Assembly (NCBI RefSeq): GCF_018777385.1
Contig: NZ_JAFJYB010000006.1
Coordinates: forward strand, 1-64,000
Length of the DNA stretch: 64,000 nt
Origin: Candidatus Symbiopectobacterium endolongispinus
GTDB lineage: Bacteria > Pseudomonadota > Gammaproteobacteria > Enterobacterales > Enterobacteriaceae
Reading direction: 5' to 3'
Under the pieces are notes generated by a model. The model was not told where the DNA came from, ran no database searches, and saw nothing but the letters and a program-made list of their open reading frames with translations. Below, piece after piece: positions 1 to 10,251 of the stretch. Numbering within the stretch: the stretch's first letter is position 1; the number at the start of each line of letters is the position of its first letter. The position numbers were made by a program, and so were the translations under genes.

Positions 1-1177
1 ACAAATGATTGAATCGCAGCAGGCGCAAACCCTGGGCGATGTGGTAAAGAATGATGCGTCGGTGCAAAGCGTGCGCGGCTACGGCAACTTTGCGGAAGCC
101 TACCGTATTCGCGGCTTTAAACTGGACGGCGATGACATCACTATGAGCGGCCTGTTTGGCGTGATGCCGCGTCAGATTGTTTCCACCAATATGATTGACC
201 GGGTTGAGATCCTAAAAGGATCCAACGCGTTTCTTAACGGTGTTTACGCCGGTTGTAGCGGTGTGGGTGGTTCGGTGAACGTGGGGCCTAAACACGCTGA
301 TGACGTGCCTCTAACGCGCGCCACGATCGACTACACCTCTTCCTCACAGGTTGGGGGCGCGCTCGATATTGGGCGACGTTTTGTCGATGATAACCGCTTT
401 GGCGTGCGCGTTAACCTGCTGCACCGGGAAGGTGAAGCCGCGATTGACGATCAGCGCGAGCGGGTGTCGCTGGCCGCTGTCGGGCTGGATTATCGTGGCG
501 ATTGTTTCCGTACCTCGCTGGATGCGGGCTACCAGCACCAGTATCTTCACGGTGGCCGTCTGGGGATTAACGTTTCGGCTACCGGGTTACAAGCCATCCC
601 TGAACTGCCAACTAATACCCACAACTACAGCCAGCGCTGGGTCTATACCGACATGAAATCCCGCTTCGGGATGCTGCGCGGCGAGTACGATCTGGATAAT
701 CATTGGACGCTCTATTCTGGCCTTGGCATGAGCAACACCGAAGAGATAGGTAATTACAGCACGCCAAAACTGACAGCAGCTGGTGACGGCAGCGCTACCT
801 GGCTGGATGCCACTTTGACCAAAACGCGCGCAGGTGCCAATGACGGCAATGATGTGGTGGGTACACCTGGTTACCAACTGGTCTTTGGCAGTGAATATGA
901 TGTCCCTTCGGTGGAGGGGTTGACGTTGTCTGGCACCGTGTTGCGCTACGGTTCACAATACGCCAACGAAGCCAATACGTTAAAACTGAAACCGTGGACG
1001 CGGTTGGATCTGGGCGTGCGTTACAGTATGCCACTGAATGACCACACGCTGGTGTGGCGTGCCAACGTCGAGAACGTCACTAACGAGAAATATTGGGCAT
1101 CGGTGGATGATACTGGCACATACGTGACACAGGGCGATCCGCGCTCGCTGAGACTCTCGGTATCCGTGGATTTCTAG
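1..1177 (+). pseudogene. TonB-dependent siderophore receptor, internally deleted and cut by the window edge
   Basis: Outer-membrane ferric-siderophore receptor of the FhuE/FcuA kind. The reading frame is open from base 2, so the true start lies outside the window. The plug domain is visible (VEILKGSNAFLNG, then a GGSVNV segment), followed by the first barrel strands. At about residue 260 the sequence jumps straight to the final strands (motif ATWLDATL, then NVENVTNEKYWAS and a terminal SVDF, the usual C-terminal Phe). Family members are about 700 residues. Only about 390 codons remain here, so I infer an in-frame loss of roughly 250-300 residues of barrel, which should abolish function. Confidence 0.8.
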
Positions 1178-1226
1178 TACTGACCGCGCCTGTTGCCATG
1201 GTGTACTGGCGCAGGCGCGTTATTGT

Positions 1227-1490
1227 TTACAGCGGCAATTCCATGATCACCGCATCTTCGCGCCCGTTGTCTGCCGGGTAATAGTTACGCCGCAGCGACA
1301 CTTCGTTAAACCTCAATTGCTCATACAGGGCGATGGCGTTGGATGCACGAACCTCCAGCCACAGCGTGGTAATGCCGCGCGCCTCCAGCGTTTCAATCAG
1401 TTGTTCCAGCAGATGCCAAGCGTGGCTTGCCTTTTCGATGGCAAAGGCGGCAGGCAAATCGTGGGACGTGATGGGAGAAATAACGTGCAT
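1227..1490 (-). pseudogene. rimI: RimI ribosomal-protein S18 acetyltransferase with in-frame internal deletion
   Basis: RimI acetylates the N-terminal Ala of ribosomal protein S18. The start (HVISPITSHDLPAAFAIE) and the end (TLWLEVRASN, RRNYYP, GREDAVIMELPL) match the family well. Between them, SHAW joins directly to HLLEQL, so about 55 residues are missing compared with the usual 148, including the acetyl-CoA-binding R/Q-x-x-G-x-G/A segment. The frame is kept, so a short protein could be made, but it cannot be a working acetyltransferase. It lies just downstream of holD, as in other enterobacteria. The start at 1490 is chosen by alignment to E. coli RimI. Confidence 0.85.
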
Positions 1491-1505
1491 GATAAACAAC
1501 CTGAA

Positions 1506-1922
1506 TTAATGGGCCTCTGAGGCTGCCAGCAAGGGAAGATGTTCACTGATTTGTTGCCACAGGGCGCGTTTGGCACTGGGGTTGGCGTAAAGTTCGTCCA
1601 GCGTCGGACTACTCAATTGCACCCCCGTCCAGGCGGGCGGCACATCAACCCCCAGACACCAGCTATGGCAATGCGTCGAGGTGGGCAGCATGGCAGCCTG
1701 TTCCGGTGTGAGCGGGTACACTTGTTCGGGGCGCAGTGACAAACTGTGCAGCACATCGCCAATCAGAGGGTCATGGGCGGTGGGGAGCAAAGCGACAACA
1801 ATCACCAGACGCGTTTGTGCGGGCAGGGTAACGGCAATCTCGCCCTGCAACACCGTGGGGCGGCGTAACGTCCACTGCGTAATCCCCATCTGTTGTAAAA
1901 GCCAATCGCGTCTTGGTGCCAT
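1506..1922 (-). CDS. holD: DNA polymerase III psi subunit
   Basis: Psi links the clamp-loader complex to single-strand-binding protein through chi. The protein matches E. coli HolD along its length: RRDWLLQQMGITQWTLRRP, LQGEIAV, SDVLHSL-like and LTPEQAAMLP segments, then ANPSAKRALWQQI near the C terminus. It is about 138 residues, close to the family's 137. An upstream in-frame Met eight codons earlier (1946) is possible, but the Met at 1922 (MAPRRDW) fits the family start. rimI follows 15 bases downstream. No lesion is seen, in contrast with rimI. Confidence 0.92.
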   Translation of the reverse strand: MAPRRDWLLQQMGITQWTLRRPTVLQGEIAVTLPAQTRLVIVVALLPTAHDPLIGDVLHSLSLRPEQVYPLTPEQAAMLPTSTHCHSWCLGVDVPPAWTGVQLSSPTLDELYANPSAKRALWQQISEHLPLLAASEAH

Positions 1923-2072
1923 GATATACAGTGCTCTGTTCGCCATGATAGCCGCGCTATGCTAACAAACCGCCAATAAAGTGAACCGGCAGCAGTGCGT
2001 TCCCCTTTAAGCCTGGTAATGGCCAACGCCGTATTTTTCACACCGCCTCAGTGAAAAATAAAATATCTCACG

Positions 2073-2618
2073 TTAATGACGCTTCAATGTGATTTGCTGC
2101 AAGGAGTGCCATATGCGCTCTTTGTCACCGTCTTTTAAGTTAGCTTGGTTAAGAACACGGAGAAAGGCGACTTTGTTGGTGAATTGTTCGCCTTGGGTCA
2201 AGGTTGCAGTAATACAAGAGAGAATGTCGGTGTTCAATACGCTTATTTTTGATCTTACTTGAGGCAATGGATTGGGGCGCCAGCCACTTTCTGCAACAAA
2301 CAACCAGTCAGCGCGGTAACGATATTGGATGGCCTTGGCGGCATCCATCTGCGCCTGGATAAACGGCTTTACCGACTCGCCGAGCAACCCGAGCTTTTCT
2401 GCCACCGCGACGGAGTTGGTCATCACGTTGACTTCCTGAGGCACGTCTTCAATGGCAAGGTGTTTTTCCGCTTTATACCCTGCAACATCCTTCATGTAAG
2501 ACAAACGCTGGTTAATCAATGAGGCCAGATCGCTGCATTGTGTGGGGGAGGCTAATGCCGTTTCGGAAAAGAACAGTCCGGCTAAAAGTAGCGACCTTGC
2601 TGACACTTTACTAAACAT
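2073..2618 (-). CDS. Exported chorismate mutase, AroQ gamma class
   Basis: Periplasmic monofunctional chorismate mutase (chorismate to prephenate). The 181-residue protein begins with a clear signal peptide (MFSKVSARSLLLAGLFFSET, likely cleavage after ALA near residue 23). It then shows the all-helical AroQ pattern: LINQRLSYMKDVAGYK with catalytic Arg and Lys, followed by QMDAAKAIQYRYRADW. Two cysteines may form a disulphide in the periplasm. The gene stands alone between holD and rsmC and is unbroken. Exported AroQ enzymes occur in several enterobacteria and in plant-associated pathogens and parasites; the role here is not known. Confidence 0.85.
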   Translation of the reverse strand: MFSKVSARSLLLAGLFFSETALASPTQCSDLASLINQRLSYMKDVAGYKAEKHLAIEDVPQEVNVMTNSVAVAEKLGLLGESVKPFIQAQMDAAKAIQYRYRADWLFVAESGWRPNPLPQVRSKISVLNTDILSCITATLTQGEQFTNKVAFLRVLNQANLKDGDKERIWHSLQQITLKRH

Positions 2619-2823
2619 TTAACGTCACCTTTTGCTATTAGGGGGATATGCCTTCGATGTAGGTTCCAACGATGGGAATAATAGCGGGTCAGCCAAACGC
2701 GTTGATAAACGCTGGCTTAATAGAGCGTCATCTCGTGTACCTGTGCGTCATCTTCAAGGCTGGCAACTGCATTGTGTTAGCGTTCTTGCCGTTTTGCTCC
2801 CCTGAAACCGGGATAATTTAGGG

Positions 2824-2829
2824 TATAAT
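2824..2829 (+). promoter_or_regulatory. Probable -10 box of the rsmC promoter
   Basis: A perfect TATAAT lies 31 bases before the rsmC start codon. The best -35 candidate (CTGAAA, 2802-2807, 16-base spacer) is weak. Confidence 0.45.
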
Positions 2830-2860
2830 CGCCGTTCTATTTTTGAGGAATGAACACCTG

Positions 2861-3907
2861 ATGTCAGCATTAACCCCCGCCAGTGAAGTGATACTGTGCC
2901 ACAGTGACGAATTTATTTCCCGCCGTGTGCTGTTTGCCGGCGACATTCAAGACACGTTACCAGCGCAGTTTGACGCGGCGGAGTTGCACGCGCATCTCAC
3001 GCAATATCACCATTGGCTGCCGCTGAACAAAACCATGGGCGACAACGCGCAGTTTGGTTTGCTGGTGGATGCTGAGCAGGTGGCCACCTGCGATACCATG
3101 ATTTACTACTGGCCGAAGAGCAAACAGGAAGCGCAGTTCCAGTTCGCCAACCTGTTATCGCATCTTGCCGTTGGCAGCGAGATTTTTGTGGTGGGTGAGA
3201 ACCGCAGCGGTGTGCGTAGCGCGGAAGGTATTCTCGAAGACTTTGCACCGTTAACCAAGATTGACAGCGCGCGGCGCTGTGGGCTTTATCATGGCCGATT
3301 AGAGGCTTCTGCTGAATTTAATCTCGATGACTGGAAAGACAGCTATTACGTTGAGGATGTGTCGGTCGCGACCTTGCCCGGTGTCTTTAGCCGTGATGGT
3401 CTCGATGTCGGCAGCTCGCTGCTGTTATCTACCTTTGCGCCGCACATGAAAGGCAAGGTGCTGGATATTGCCAGCGGCATTGGCGTGGTGGCGGCGGTGT
3501 TGGCAAAACAGTCGCCAAAGCTGCTTTTGACGCTGAGTGATGTCAACGCTGCGGCGTTGTTGACCAGCCGTGCGACGCTGGCGTTAAACGACTTGGAAGG
3601 CGATGTGATTGCCAGCGACGTCTACTCGGATATTGCCGGACGTTTTGACCTGATCGTCTCCAACCCACCGTTCCATGATGGCTTGCAAACCAGCATGAGT
3701 GCGGCCGATCGTCTGATTCGTGAAGCCCCCAAGCACCTGAATATTGGCGGGCAGTTACGCATTGTCGCTAACGCCTTCCTGCCTTATCCGGCATTGCTGG
3801 ATGCCACTTTTGGTAACCACGAAGTGCTGGCGCAAACCGGACGCTTCAAGGTGTATCAGGCCACATTAACGCGTGCCAGTAAGCATGCCAAACCGGCTGC
3901 GCGCTAA
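2861..3907 (+). CDS. rsmC: 16S rRNA m2G1207 methyltransferase
   Basis: RsmC methylates N2 of G1207 in 16S rRNA within the 30S subunit. The 348-residue protein aligns with E. coli RsmC from [10 protein letters not shown] to the end. A degenerate N-terminal methyltransferase-like domain ([32 protein letters not shown]) is followed by the catalytic domain with SRDGLDVGS, the SAM loop [10 protein letters not shown] and the catalytic NPPFHDG. The SAM loop differs from the usual GCGAG, reading ASGIG here, which is worth noting but does not prove inactivity. The start at 2861 is preceded by GAGG; an upstream TTG in frame is less likely. Confidence 0.93.
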   Translation: MSALTPASEVILCHSDEFISRRVLFAGDIQDTLPAQFDAAELHAHLTQYHHWLPLNKTMGDNAQFGLLVDAEQVATCDTMIYYWPKSKQEAQFQFANLLSHLAVGSEIFVVGENRSGVRSAEGILEDFAPLTKIDSARRCGLYHGRLEASAEFNLDDWKDSYYVEDVSVATLPGVFSRDGLDVGSSLLLSTFAPHMKGKVLDIASGIGVVAAVLAKQSPKLLLTLSDVNAAALLTSRATLALNDLEGDVIASDVYSDIAGRFDLIVSNPPFHDGLQTSMSAADRLIREAPKHLNIGGQLRIVANAFLPYPALLDATFGNHEVLAQTGRFKVYQATLTRASKHAKPAAR

Positions 3908-3970
3908 CCATATGCGGGCCTCGGTGATACACCTAGGCCTCAGGTTGATAAAGATGAGATCTTTCTCTCT

Positions 3971-4055
3971 TGTCATCCTCGACGAAAGCCGGGGATCTCT
4001 GTCAGAAGAAACGCGTTTAGTTTGTACGAGATTCCCGCCTGCGCGGGAATGACGG
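3971..4055 (+). repeat. Interspersed repeat, copy 1
   Basis: An intergenic element of about 85 bp. The left half has GCCGGGGATCTCTGTCAGAA and the right half is a hairpin with arms ATTCCCGC/GCGGGAAT followed by GACGG. Related copies lie at 18361-18444 (inverted), 45361-45446 and 61857-61942, with a half copy at 12378-12406. All lie between genes, this one between the convergent rsmC and aldo-keto reductase genes. Confidence 0.8.
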
Positions 4056-4126
4056 GATGTATGCGAGAATGACTGTTTTAAGTGGGTCGTCAGTAACCTG
4101 ACAGCGTGTTTTTGTGCTCATCGCTG

Positions 4127-5125
<999 letters not shown>

Positions 5126-5231
5126 TGTGTGTTCTCCCTCGCTCGTAAGATGGAAGCAGTGTGATTGTTCAGAGAATAAAGATAAATAGCGGATAATGTG
5201 CAACACTGTTCAAAAATCACCAATAATTGGG

Positions 5232-6135
5232 ATGTCGATGGATCATATTCAGGCGATGCGCACCTTTGTGCGGATTATCGAACTGGGCAATTTCAGTCGG
5301 GCAGCCGAAAAGCTGAATTTACCGCGTGCCACTGTCAGCCATACGATCAAGCGACTCGAGGCACGCCTCGGCGTCCGACTGTTGCTGCGCACCACGCGTC
5401 AGGTACAGGTGACGGCTGAAGGCGAGATTTACTATCAGCGCTGCCTACGATTGCTGGCGGAAATAGACGAAAACGGATACGCTGTTCTCACGTCAGAAAT
5501 TGCGCCCTTCCGGGCGCATTCGTGTCGATATGCCACACTCACTGGCGCGTGAGATTGTGATTCCTGCACTGCCGCAATTTTATCAGCGCTACCCCGAGAT
5601 CACGCTGTGTCTGAGCGCTAATGATGCAGCGATCGATGTGCTGCGCGAGGGCGTAGACTGCGTGCTGCGGGCCTGGCAGGTGGAAGATGAATCGTTAATT
5701 GCACGCCATTTGCCCGCGTTGGAGCAGGTAACCTGTGCGTCGGCAGACTACATTGAGCGCTATGGCATGCCGCAAACGCTGGATGATTTAGCCACACATC
5801 AGGCAGTAGGCTATTTTTCTCAGCGCACGACTCGCCACTATCCGCTGGATTTTATGTCACAGGGGGTGTGCGAGCAGCGAACTCTGCACAGCCAGATTGA
5901 TGTCAGCGGGGCGGATGTCTACGTGGCGGCGTGTCGCGCCGGGTTGGGACTGATCCAGTCTACGCGCTATGGCGTGCGGCACTGGCTGGAAAGCGGTGAA
6001 CTGGTGGAGGTTCTGCCTGAGATGCCGCCACCGGATATGCCGTTGTACATCATGTACCCTGCCGGGCATTTCCTGGCGCCGCGCGTCAGCGTGTTTATCG
6101 ATTGGCTGCGGGAGTGCTTCGCGCGTCCCTTATAA
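5232..6135 (+). pseudogene. LysR-type transcriptional regulator, frameshifted
   Basis: The N-terminal winged helix-turn-helix (MDHIQAMRTFVRIIELGNFS, RAAEKLNLPRATVSHTIKRL) is in one frame. The C-terminal effector domain, beginning near RPSGRIRVDMPHSLAREIVI, is in the next. The break lies at an AAAA run at 5470-5473, where losing one A restores a continuous family-like sequence (DETDTLFSRQKLRPSG). This is one extra base in a short homopolymer, so a sequencing error cannot be excluded. It is divergent from the aldo-keto reductase, its likely target. Confidence 0.82.
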
Positions 6136-6187
6136 GGTCTATATGACGATTTTTGCAGCAAACCCAGCACCCAAGCGGAAATAATCA

Positions 6188-6215
6188 TTGACGTTGTTGA
6201 GAAAATCTCTAGAAT
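6188..6215 (+). promoter_or_regulatory. Sigma-70 promoter of tRNA-Leu
   Basis: TTGACG (6188-6193), a 16-base spacer and TAGAAT (6210-6215), followed by a GC-rich discriminator (CGCCCCC) typical of stringently controlled stable-RNA promoters. It lies 41 bases before the tRNA. Confidence 0.65.
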
Positions 6216-6256
6216 TCGCCCCCATGGTGACACGATGCAGATCATGTGACGGCGTT

Positions 6257-6343
6257 GCGAATGGTGGCGGAATTGGTAGACGCGCTAGCTTCAGGTGTTA
6301 GTGTCCTTCGGACGTGAGGGTTCAAGTCCCTCTCTTCGCACCA
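6257..6343 (+). tRNA. tRNA-Leu (anticodon CAG)
   Basis: An 87-nt class II tRNA nearly identical to the E. coli leuQ/V/P/T kind. It has the D-loop GGCGGAATTGGTAGACGCGC, anticodon CAG at 6292-6294, a variable arm with a TCCTTCGGA hairpin, the TTCAAGTCC T-loop and an encoded CCA. The acceptor stem has one apparent mismatch (position 6 against 67). Confidence 0.95.
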
Positions 6344-6424
6344 TTTCTTAATGCTTTTCCCTTCTTTTTTTATTTCTTCGTATCGATCAAACATTTTTCT
6401 TGGTACTGCATGACGTATTGTCCG

Positions 6425-6715
6425 TTATGGCCGCGTCGTTTGGAATGCCACCACCAACGCACTCAATCCGCCCGCCAGTGCAATGCAGGAAGGCAGCAGC
6501 AGGTAATGGCGCAAACGAGGATGGAACAGCATGACGGCGGTAGCCAGTAGCGCAATCGCTACGATCAGCTTCCAACTGTTGAGTTGAAGATCGAGCAGAG
6601 CAAGCAATGGCATCAGTGCGGCGGGTAGCAGAATACCCCAGGCACTGCTCAGGCGTTTACCCAGACACCAACTGGCACTCCATAACCCGCATGCGGTAAT
6701 CGTTGCGGTTAGCAT
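6425..6715 (-). CDS. Small inner-membrane protein, DUF1435-like
   Basis: A 96-residue hydrophobic protein with about three predicted membrane segments (around residues 1-18, 24-65 in two stretches, and 70-92) and a polar loop with HPRLRHY. It resembles the enterobacterial DUF1435 family, whose function I do not know. The start is supported by GAGGAG about 8 bases upstream. A near-consensus Fur box lies 37 bases upstream of the start codon, so iron control is likely. It stands alone between tRNA-Leu and fucO and shows no lesion. Confidence 0.65.
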   Translation of the reverse strand: MLTATITACGLWSASWCLGKRLSSAWGILLPAALMPLLALLDLQLNSWKLIVAIALLATAVMLFHPRLRHYLLLPSCIALAGGLSALVVAFQTTRP

Positions 6716-6751
6716 GGCTGCGCTCCTCTATGGATGATGAAACTCATGATT

Positions 6752-6770
6752 GATAATGATAACCACTATC
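6752..6770 (-). promoter_or_regulatory. Fur box upstream of the small membrane protein
   Basis: GATAATGATAACCACTATC matches the 19-bp Fur consensus GATAATGATAATCATTATC at 17 positions. Its place 37-55 bases before the start codon at 6715 suits repression of that gene by iron-loaded Fur. Confidence 0.7.
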
Positions 6771-6864
6771 ATATGTGAATTTATATCATTTACGGACGGG
6801 CGTAAACCCCGGCAAGCGATGCCGGGGGAGTGGAAATAATGAAGGGAAACCTGCGGAGAGAGAA

Positions 6865-8016
6865 TCAGTAGATTGACTGATATAGCGCCTTGATTTGCTC
6901 CAGTGTCACATCACGTGGGTTGCCGCCGGTGCAAACATCATCGAAAGCGGCCTGCGCCAACGCCGGAATATCCTCTTCTTTCATGCCCACTTGACGCAGA
7001 CGTGCTGGGATATCCACATCCTGAGAAAGTTGCTTCACGGCGGCAATGGCGACTTCCCGCGCTTGCGCAATCGGCATCTCTTGTGCACCCGGGACGCACA
7101 TTGCAACGGCAATCTGGCGGAATTTATCGCCGGTGTAGTCAGCATTGAACGCCATGATATGAGGCAGCAGGATTGCGTTTGCCACGCCGTGCGGGGTGTC
7201 ATAGAAAGCGCCCAACGGGTGTGCCATACCGTGAACCAATCCCAGACACACGTTGGAGAAGCCCATGCCGGCGACGTACTGTCCCAAGGCCATTGCCTCC
7301 ACGCCTGCGGCATGGCCTGCCACGGAATCACGCAGCGAACGGCTGATGATTTCGATAGCCTTCAGATGCAGCATGTCGGTAAGCTCCCACGCGCCTTTGG
7401 TGGTAAAACCTTCAATCGCGTGCGTCAAGGTATCCAGGCCGGTTGCCGCCTTCAGTGAGGCGGGCATGCTGGCCATCATGTTGGCATCGATAAACGAGAC
7501 AATAGGAATGTCATGCGGATCGACGCAGACGAATTTGCGACGTTTTTCTTCGTCGGTGATCACGTAGTTAATCGTGACCTCGGCAGCGGTGCCTGTGGTG
7601 GTCGGGATCGCGAAGATTGGTACGCTGGGACGACGTGTGGGCGCAACGCCTTCCAGACTGCGTACATCGGCATATTCCGGGTTGTTGTTGATGATACCAA
7701 TCGCCTTACAAGTATCCTGTGGCGAACCGCCGCCAATAGCGATCAGGTAATCGGCCTGCGCGGCCTTGTAGCGCTCAATACCTGCGGTCACCACGCGAAT
7801 AGTGGGATTAGGCACTACGTCATCGTAAACCTCGTAGGGCAGGCCCGCTTGATCAAGCAGAGTGATGACTTTACTCACCACACCATATTTCACTAGGTCT
7901 TTGTCAGTGACGACCAACGCTTTGTGGAAACCACGCCGGGTTATCTCTTCCACGATATGGTTAACCGCCCCCGCACCAAAATACGAGGTTTCGTTAAGGA
8001 TCATTCTTTGGGTCAT
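6865..8016 (-). CDS. fucO: Lactaldehyde reductase / L-1,2-propanediol oxidoreductase
   Basis: Iron-dependent group III alcohol dehydrogenase interconverting L-lactaldehyde and L-1,2-propanediol. The 383-residue protein matches E. coli FucO closely: MTQRMILNETSYFG, the NAD-binding AIGGGSPQDTCKAIGII, IPTTTGTAAEVT, then metal ligands in DTLTHAIEG, LVHGMAHPLGAFY and TPHGVANA, ending DDVCTGGNPRDVTLE. The start at 8016 has GGAGAT 7 bases upstream and is preferred over an ATG five codons earlier. It is intact and alone, without fucose genes nearby. It could link fucose or rhamnose fermentation to the propanediol-type microcompartment further along. Confidence 0.93.
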   Translation of the reverse strand: MTQRMILNETSYFGAGAVNHIVEEITRRGFHKALVVTDKDLVKYGVVSKVITLLDQAGLPYEVYDDVVPNPTIRVVTAGIERYKAAQADYLIAIGGGSPQDTCKAIGIINNNPEYADVRSLEGVAPTRRPSVPIFAIPTTTGTAAEVTINYVITDEEKRRKFVCVDPHDIPIVSFIDANMMASMPASLKAATGLDTLTHAIEGFTTKGAWELTDMLHLKAIEIISRSLRDSVAGHAAGVEAMALGQYVAGMGFSNVCLGLVHGMAHPLGAFYDTPHGVANAILLPHIMAFNADYTGDKFRQIAVAMCVPGAQEMPIAQAREVAIAAVKQLSQDVDIPARLRQVGMKEEDIPALAQAAFDDVCTGGNPRDVTLEQIKALYQSIY

Positions 8017-8493
8017 CGTCGTAATCTCCATAACATTTATGATTTTAAATGGGTGCTGAAAAGGGTCGGGTAGCGCGAGCGATCGGGGCGGGAAACGCCC
8101 TCATGGCGCGAAATGTTAATCCTCATAGCGTTAGCTTCTATGCCATCAATAACGGAAAGACCGTGATGCATCGCTGATAAATGGATATTACCCTTTTAAT
8201 AAGTATGGGTATGTGGCCGGAAAATTGCCTTCCCCTCGTTGCCATCAGTGGTGACGCGGTAGCAGTGAGCGCAAGGTGGGTGTGATCGTCGTCATCTTTA
8301 GCGTTTTTGGCACCATGACATAATCGTAGTCTTTGGTTGAAATAATCTAATTTCAGTCATTTTTTGCATTATAAAAGCTAATCCATTGCAAGTATCTTTG
8401 TGGCGATCATTCTCTAATGATGCGAATATTTGTGTCATAATTTTTGTTTAAAATTTCTATTATTGGTGTTTTGTTCTAATTAATGATTTTAAT
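8017..8493. other. AT-rich intergenic region between fucO and gcvT
   Basis: About 480 bases holding the divergent promoters of fucO and, originally, gcvTHP. The part next to gcvT (8330-8500) is very AT-rich and no longer leads into a normal gcvT start. I see no RNA gene or clear operator. Confidence 0.4.
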
Positions 8494-9571
8494 TTGGCGG
8501 GTTTCGTTGTCTTGTGCTCTGTCGCTCTTTTTGTCTTTCACGGCTGGATGATGCCGCTGCACTACGGCTCACAGTTGGATGAACATCATAGCGTTAGGCG
8601 CCATGCAGGCATGTTCGATGTGTCTCACATGACCATTGTGGATTTACACGGCCCGCGCGGGCGCGAATTCTTGCGTTATTTGCTGGCGAACGACGTTGCC
8701 AAACTCACGCAACCGGGCAAGGCGCTTTATACCGGGATGTTAAACGCCTCGGGTGGCGTCATTGACGATCTCATCGTCTACTTTCTGACTGAAACGCATT
8801 TCCGGCTGGTGGTGAACTCCGCCACGCGGGAGAAAGATCTGTCCTGGATCGCCGAGCATGCCAAGGCGTTCAACGTGGAGTGGCAGGAACGCGATGAACT
8901 GGCGTTGATTGCGGTGCAAGGGCCGTTGGCTCAGGAGAAAGTGCAGGCGTTGCTCAGTGCGGAACAGCGCGCGGCAACGGCGGGCATGAAGCCCTTTTTC
9001 GGCGTACAAACCGGTGACTATTTTATTGCTACCACCGGGTATACCGGTGAGTCAGGCTATGAAATTGCACTGTCCGCAGAGCAGGCAGTGGCGTTCTGGC
9101 AACAACTTCTGGCGGCCGGTGTGCAGCCGTGTGGCCTCGGTGCGCGCGATACGTTGCGCCTTGAAGCGGGCATGAACCTGTATGGTCAGGACATGGACGA
9201 AGGCGTTTCGCCGCTGGCTGCTAATATGGGCTGGACCATCGCCTGGCAGCCGGAAGGCAGAGATTTTATCGGCCGGGAAGCGCTGACCCATCAACGCAGC
9301 GAAGGTACTGAGCGGTTGGTCGGACTGGTACTGCGTGAAAAAGGGGGTATTGCGCCATGAAATGCCCGTACGCTTTACCGATGCGAGTGGCACGGTACAG
9401 GAAGGCATGATAACCAGCGGGACCTTTTCTCCAATGCTGGGCTTCAGTATTGTACTGGCTAGCGTGCCGCAAGGTATTGGTGAAGCGGCGTTGGTGCAAA
9501 TTCGCCAGCGCTAAGTGCCCGTAGAGGTGACCAAACCGGTATTTATTCGTGGCAGAAAGGCACTGGTTTGA
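8494..9571 (+). pseudogene. gcvT: Glycine cleavage T protein (aminomethyltransferase), degraded
   Basis: T protein transfers the methylene group from lipoyl-H protein to tetrahydrofolate. Homology starts at [12 protein letters not shown] (about 8537); the usual first 20 or so residues are replaced by unrelated hydrophobic codons. The body is good ([45 protein letters not shown]). Near the end, a GGGGG run (9343-9347) holds one base too many and shifts the frame. In the correct frame a TAA (9512-9514) then replaces the expected Glu before VPVEVTKPVF. With three independent lesions the gene is dead. It is the first gene of gcvTHP. Confidence 0.9.
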
Positions 9572-9700
9572 CGCCGTCCCCGATCTGACCATGATTATTG
9601 ATTAACGTTAGCGCGATATATGCCGCAACACCTTCGCATTGCAGGAAGGCGGATATCGCGCGATTCGATACGACGAAGCGATTTTTAAGGAGAGCAGGCA

Positions 9701-10084
9701 ATGAGCAGCACAATCCCAACCGAGTTGAAATACACCTCATCCCATGAGTGGGTCCAGGCCGAAGGCGAGGGTGTCTATCGTGTCGGTATTACCGAACATG
9801 CCCAGGAACTGTTGGGGGACATGGTTTTTGTCGATTTGCCTGACGTTGGCACGCAGGTTGCGATGGGCGACGACTGCGCTGTTGCTGAGTCGGTCAAGGC
9901 CGCCTCAGATATCTATGCACCGTTGAGCGGTGAGATCGTGGCAGTGAACGATGCGCTGGAAGGGCAGCCGGAACTGGTCAACAGTGCGCCTTATGCCGAC
10001 GGTTGGCTGTTTAGCATCAAAGCATCTGATGAAAGCGAATTGAGCGATCTTCTGGATGCCACGGCTTATCAGAGGCGCTGTTAG
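9701..10084 (+). CDS. gcvH: Glycine cleavage H protein, altered C terminus
   Basis: Lipoyl-carrier protein of the glycine cleavage system. The 127-residue product has the full lipoyl domain, with [19 protein letters not shown] and the lipoylation Lys in [13 protein letters not shown] two-base insertion near 10070 changes the last residues (AYQRRC instead of the family's AYQALLEDE, which is still readable in another frame to the TAA at about 10098). The helix lost is short, so the protein might fold, but both partner proteins are broken, so it has no job here. Confidence 0.85.
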   Translation: MSSTIPTELKYTSSHEWVQAEGEGVYRVGITEHAQELLGDMVFVDLPDVGTQVAMGDDCAVAESVKAASDIYAPLSGEIVAVNDALEGQPELVNSAPYADGWLFSIKASDESELSDLLDATAYQRRC

Positions 10085-10251
10085 AAGAAGACGAATAATC
10101 TTGTCACCCCGTGATGGTTTTATTGCGCATCACGGGGTAAACCGATTTGTCAGAATGTAAGACACTGAGCGCAGTCTACCGCGTTCGCACTTGTTGTTTG
10201 CCATGAACGTTCACTTGCTATAACAATTGCTTGAAGCAGGAAATACCCCTA

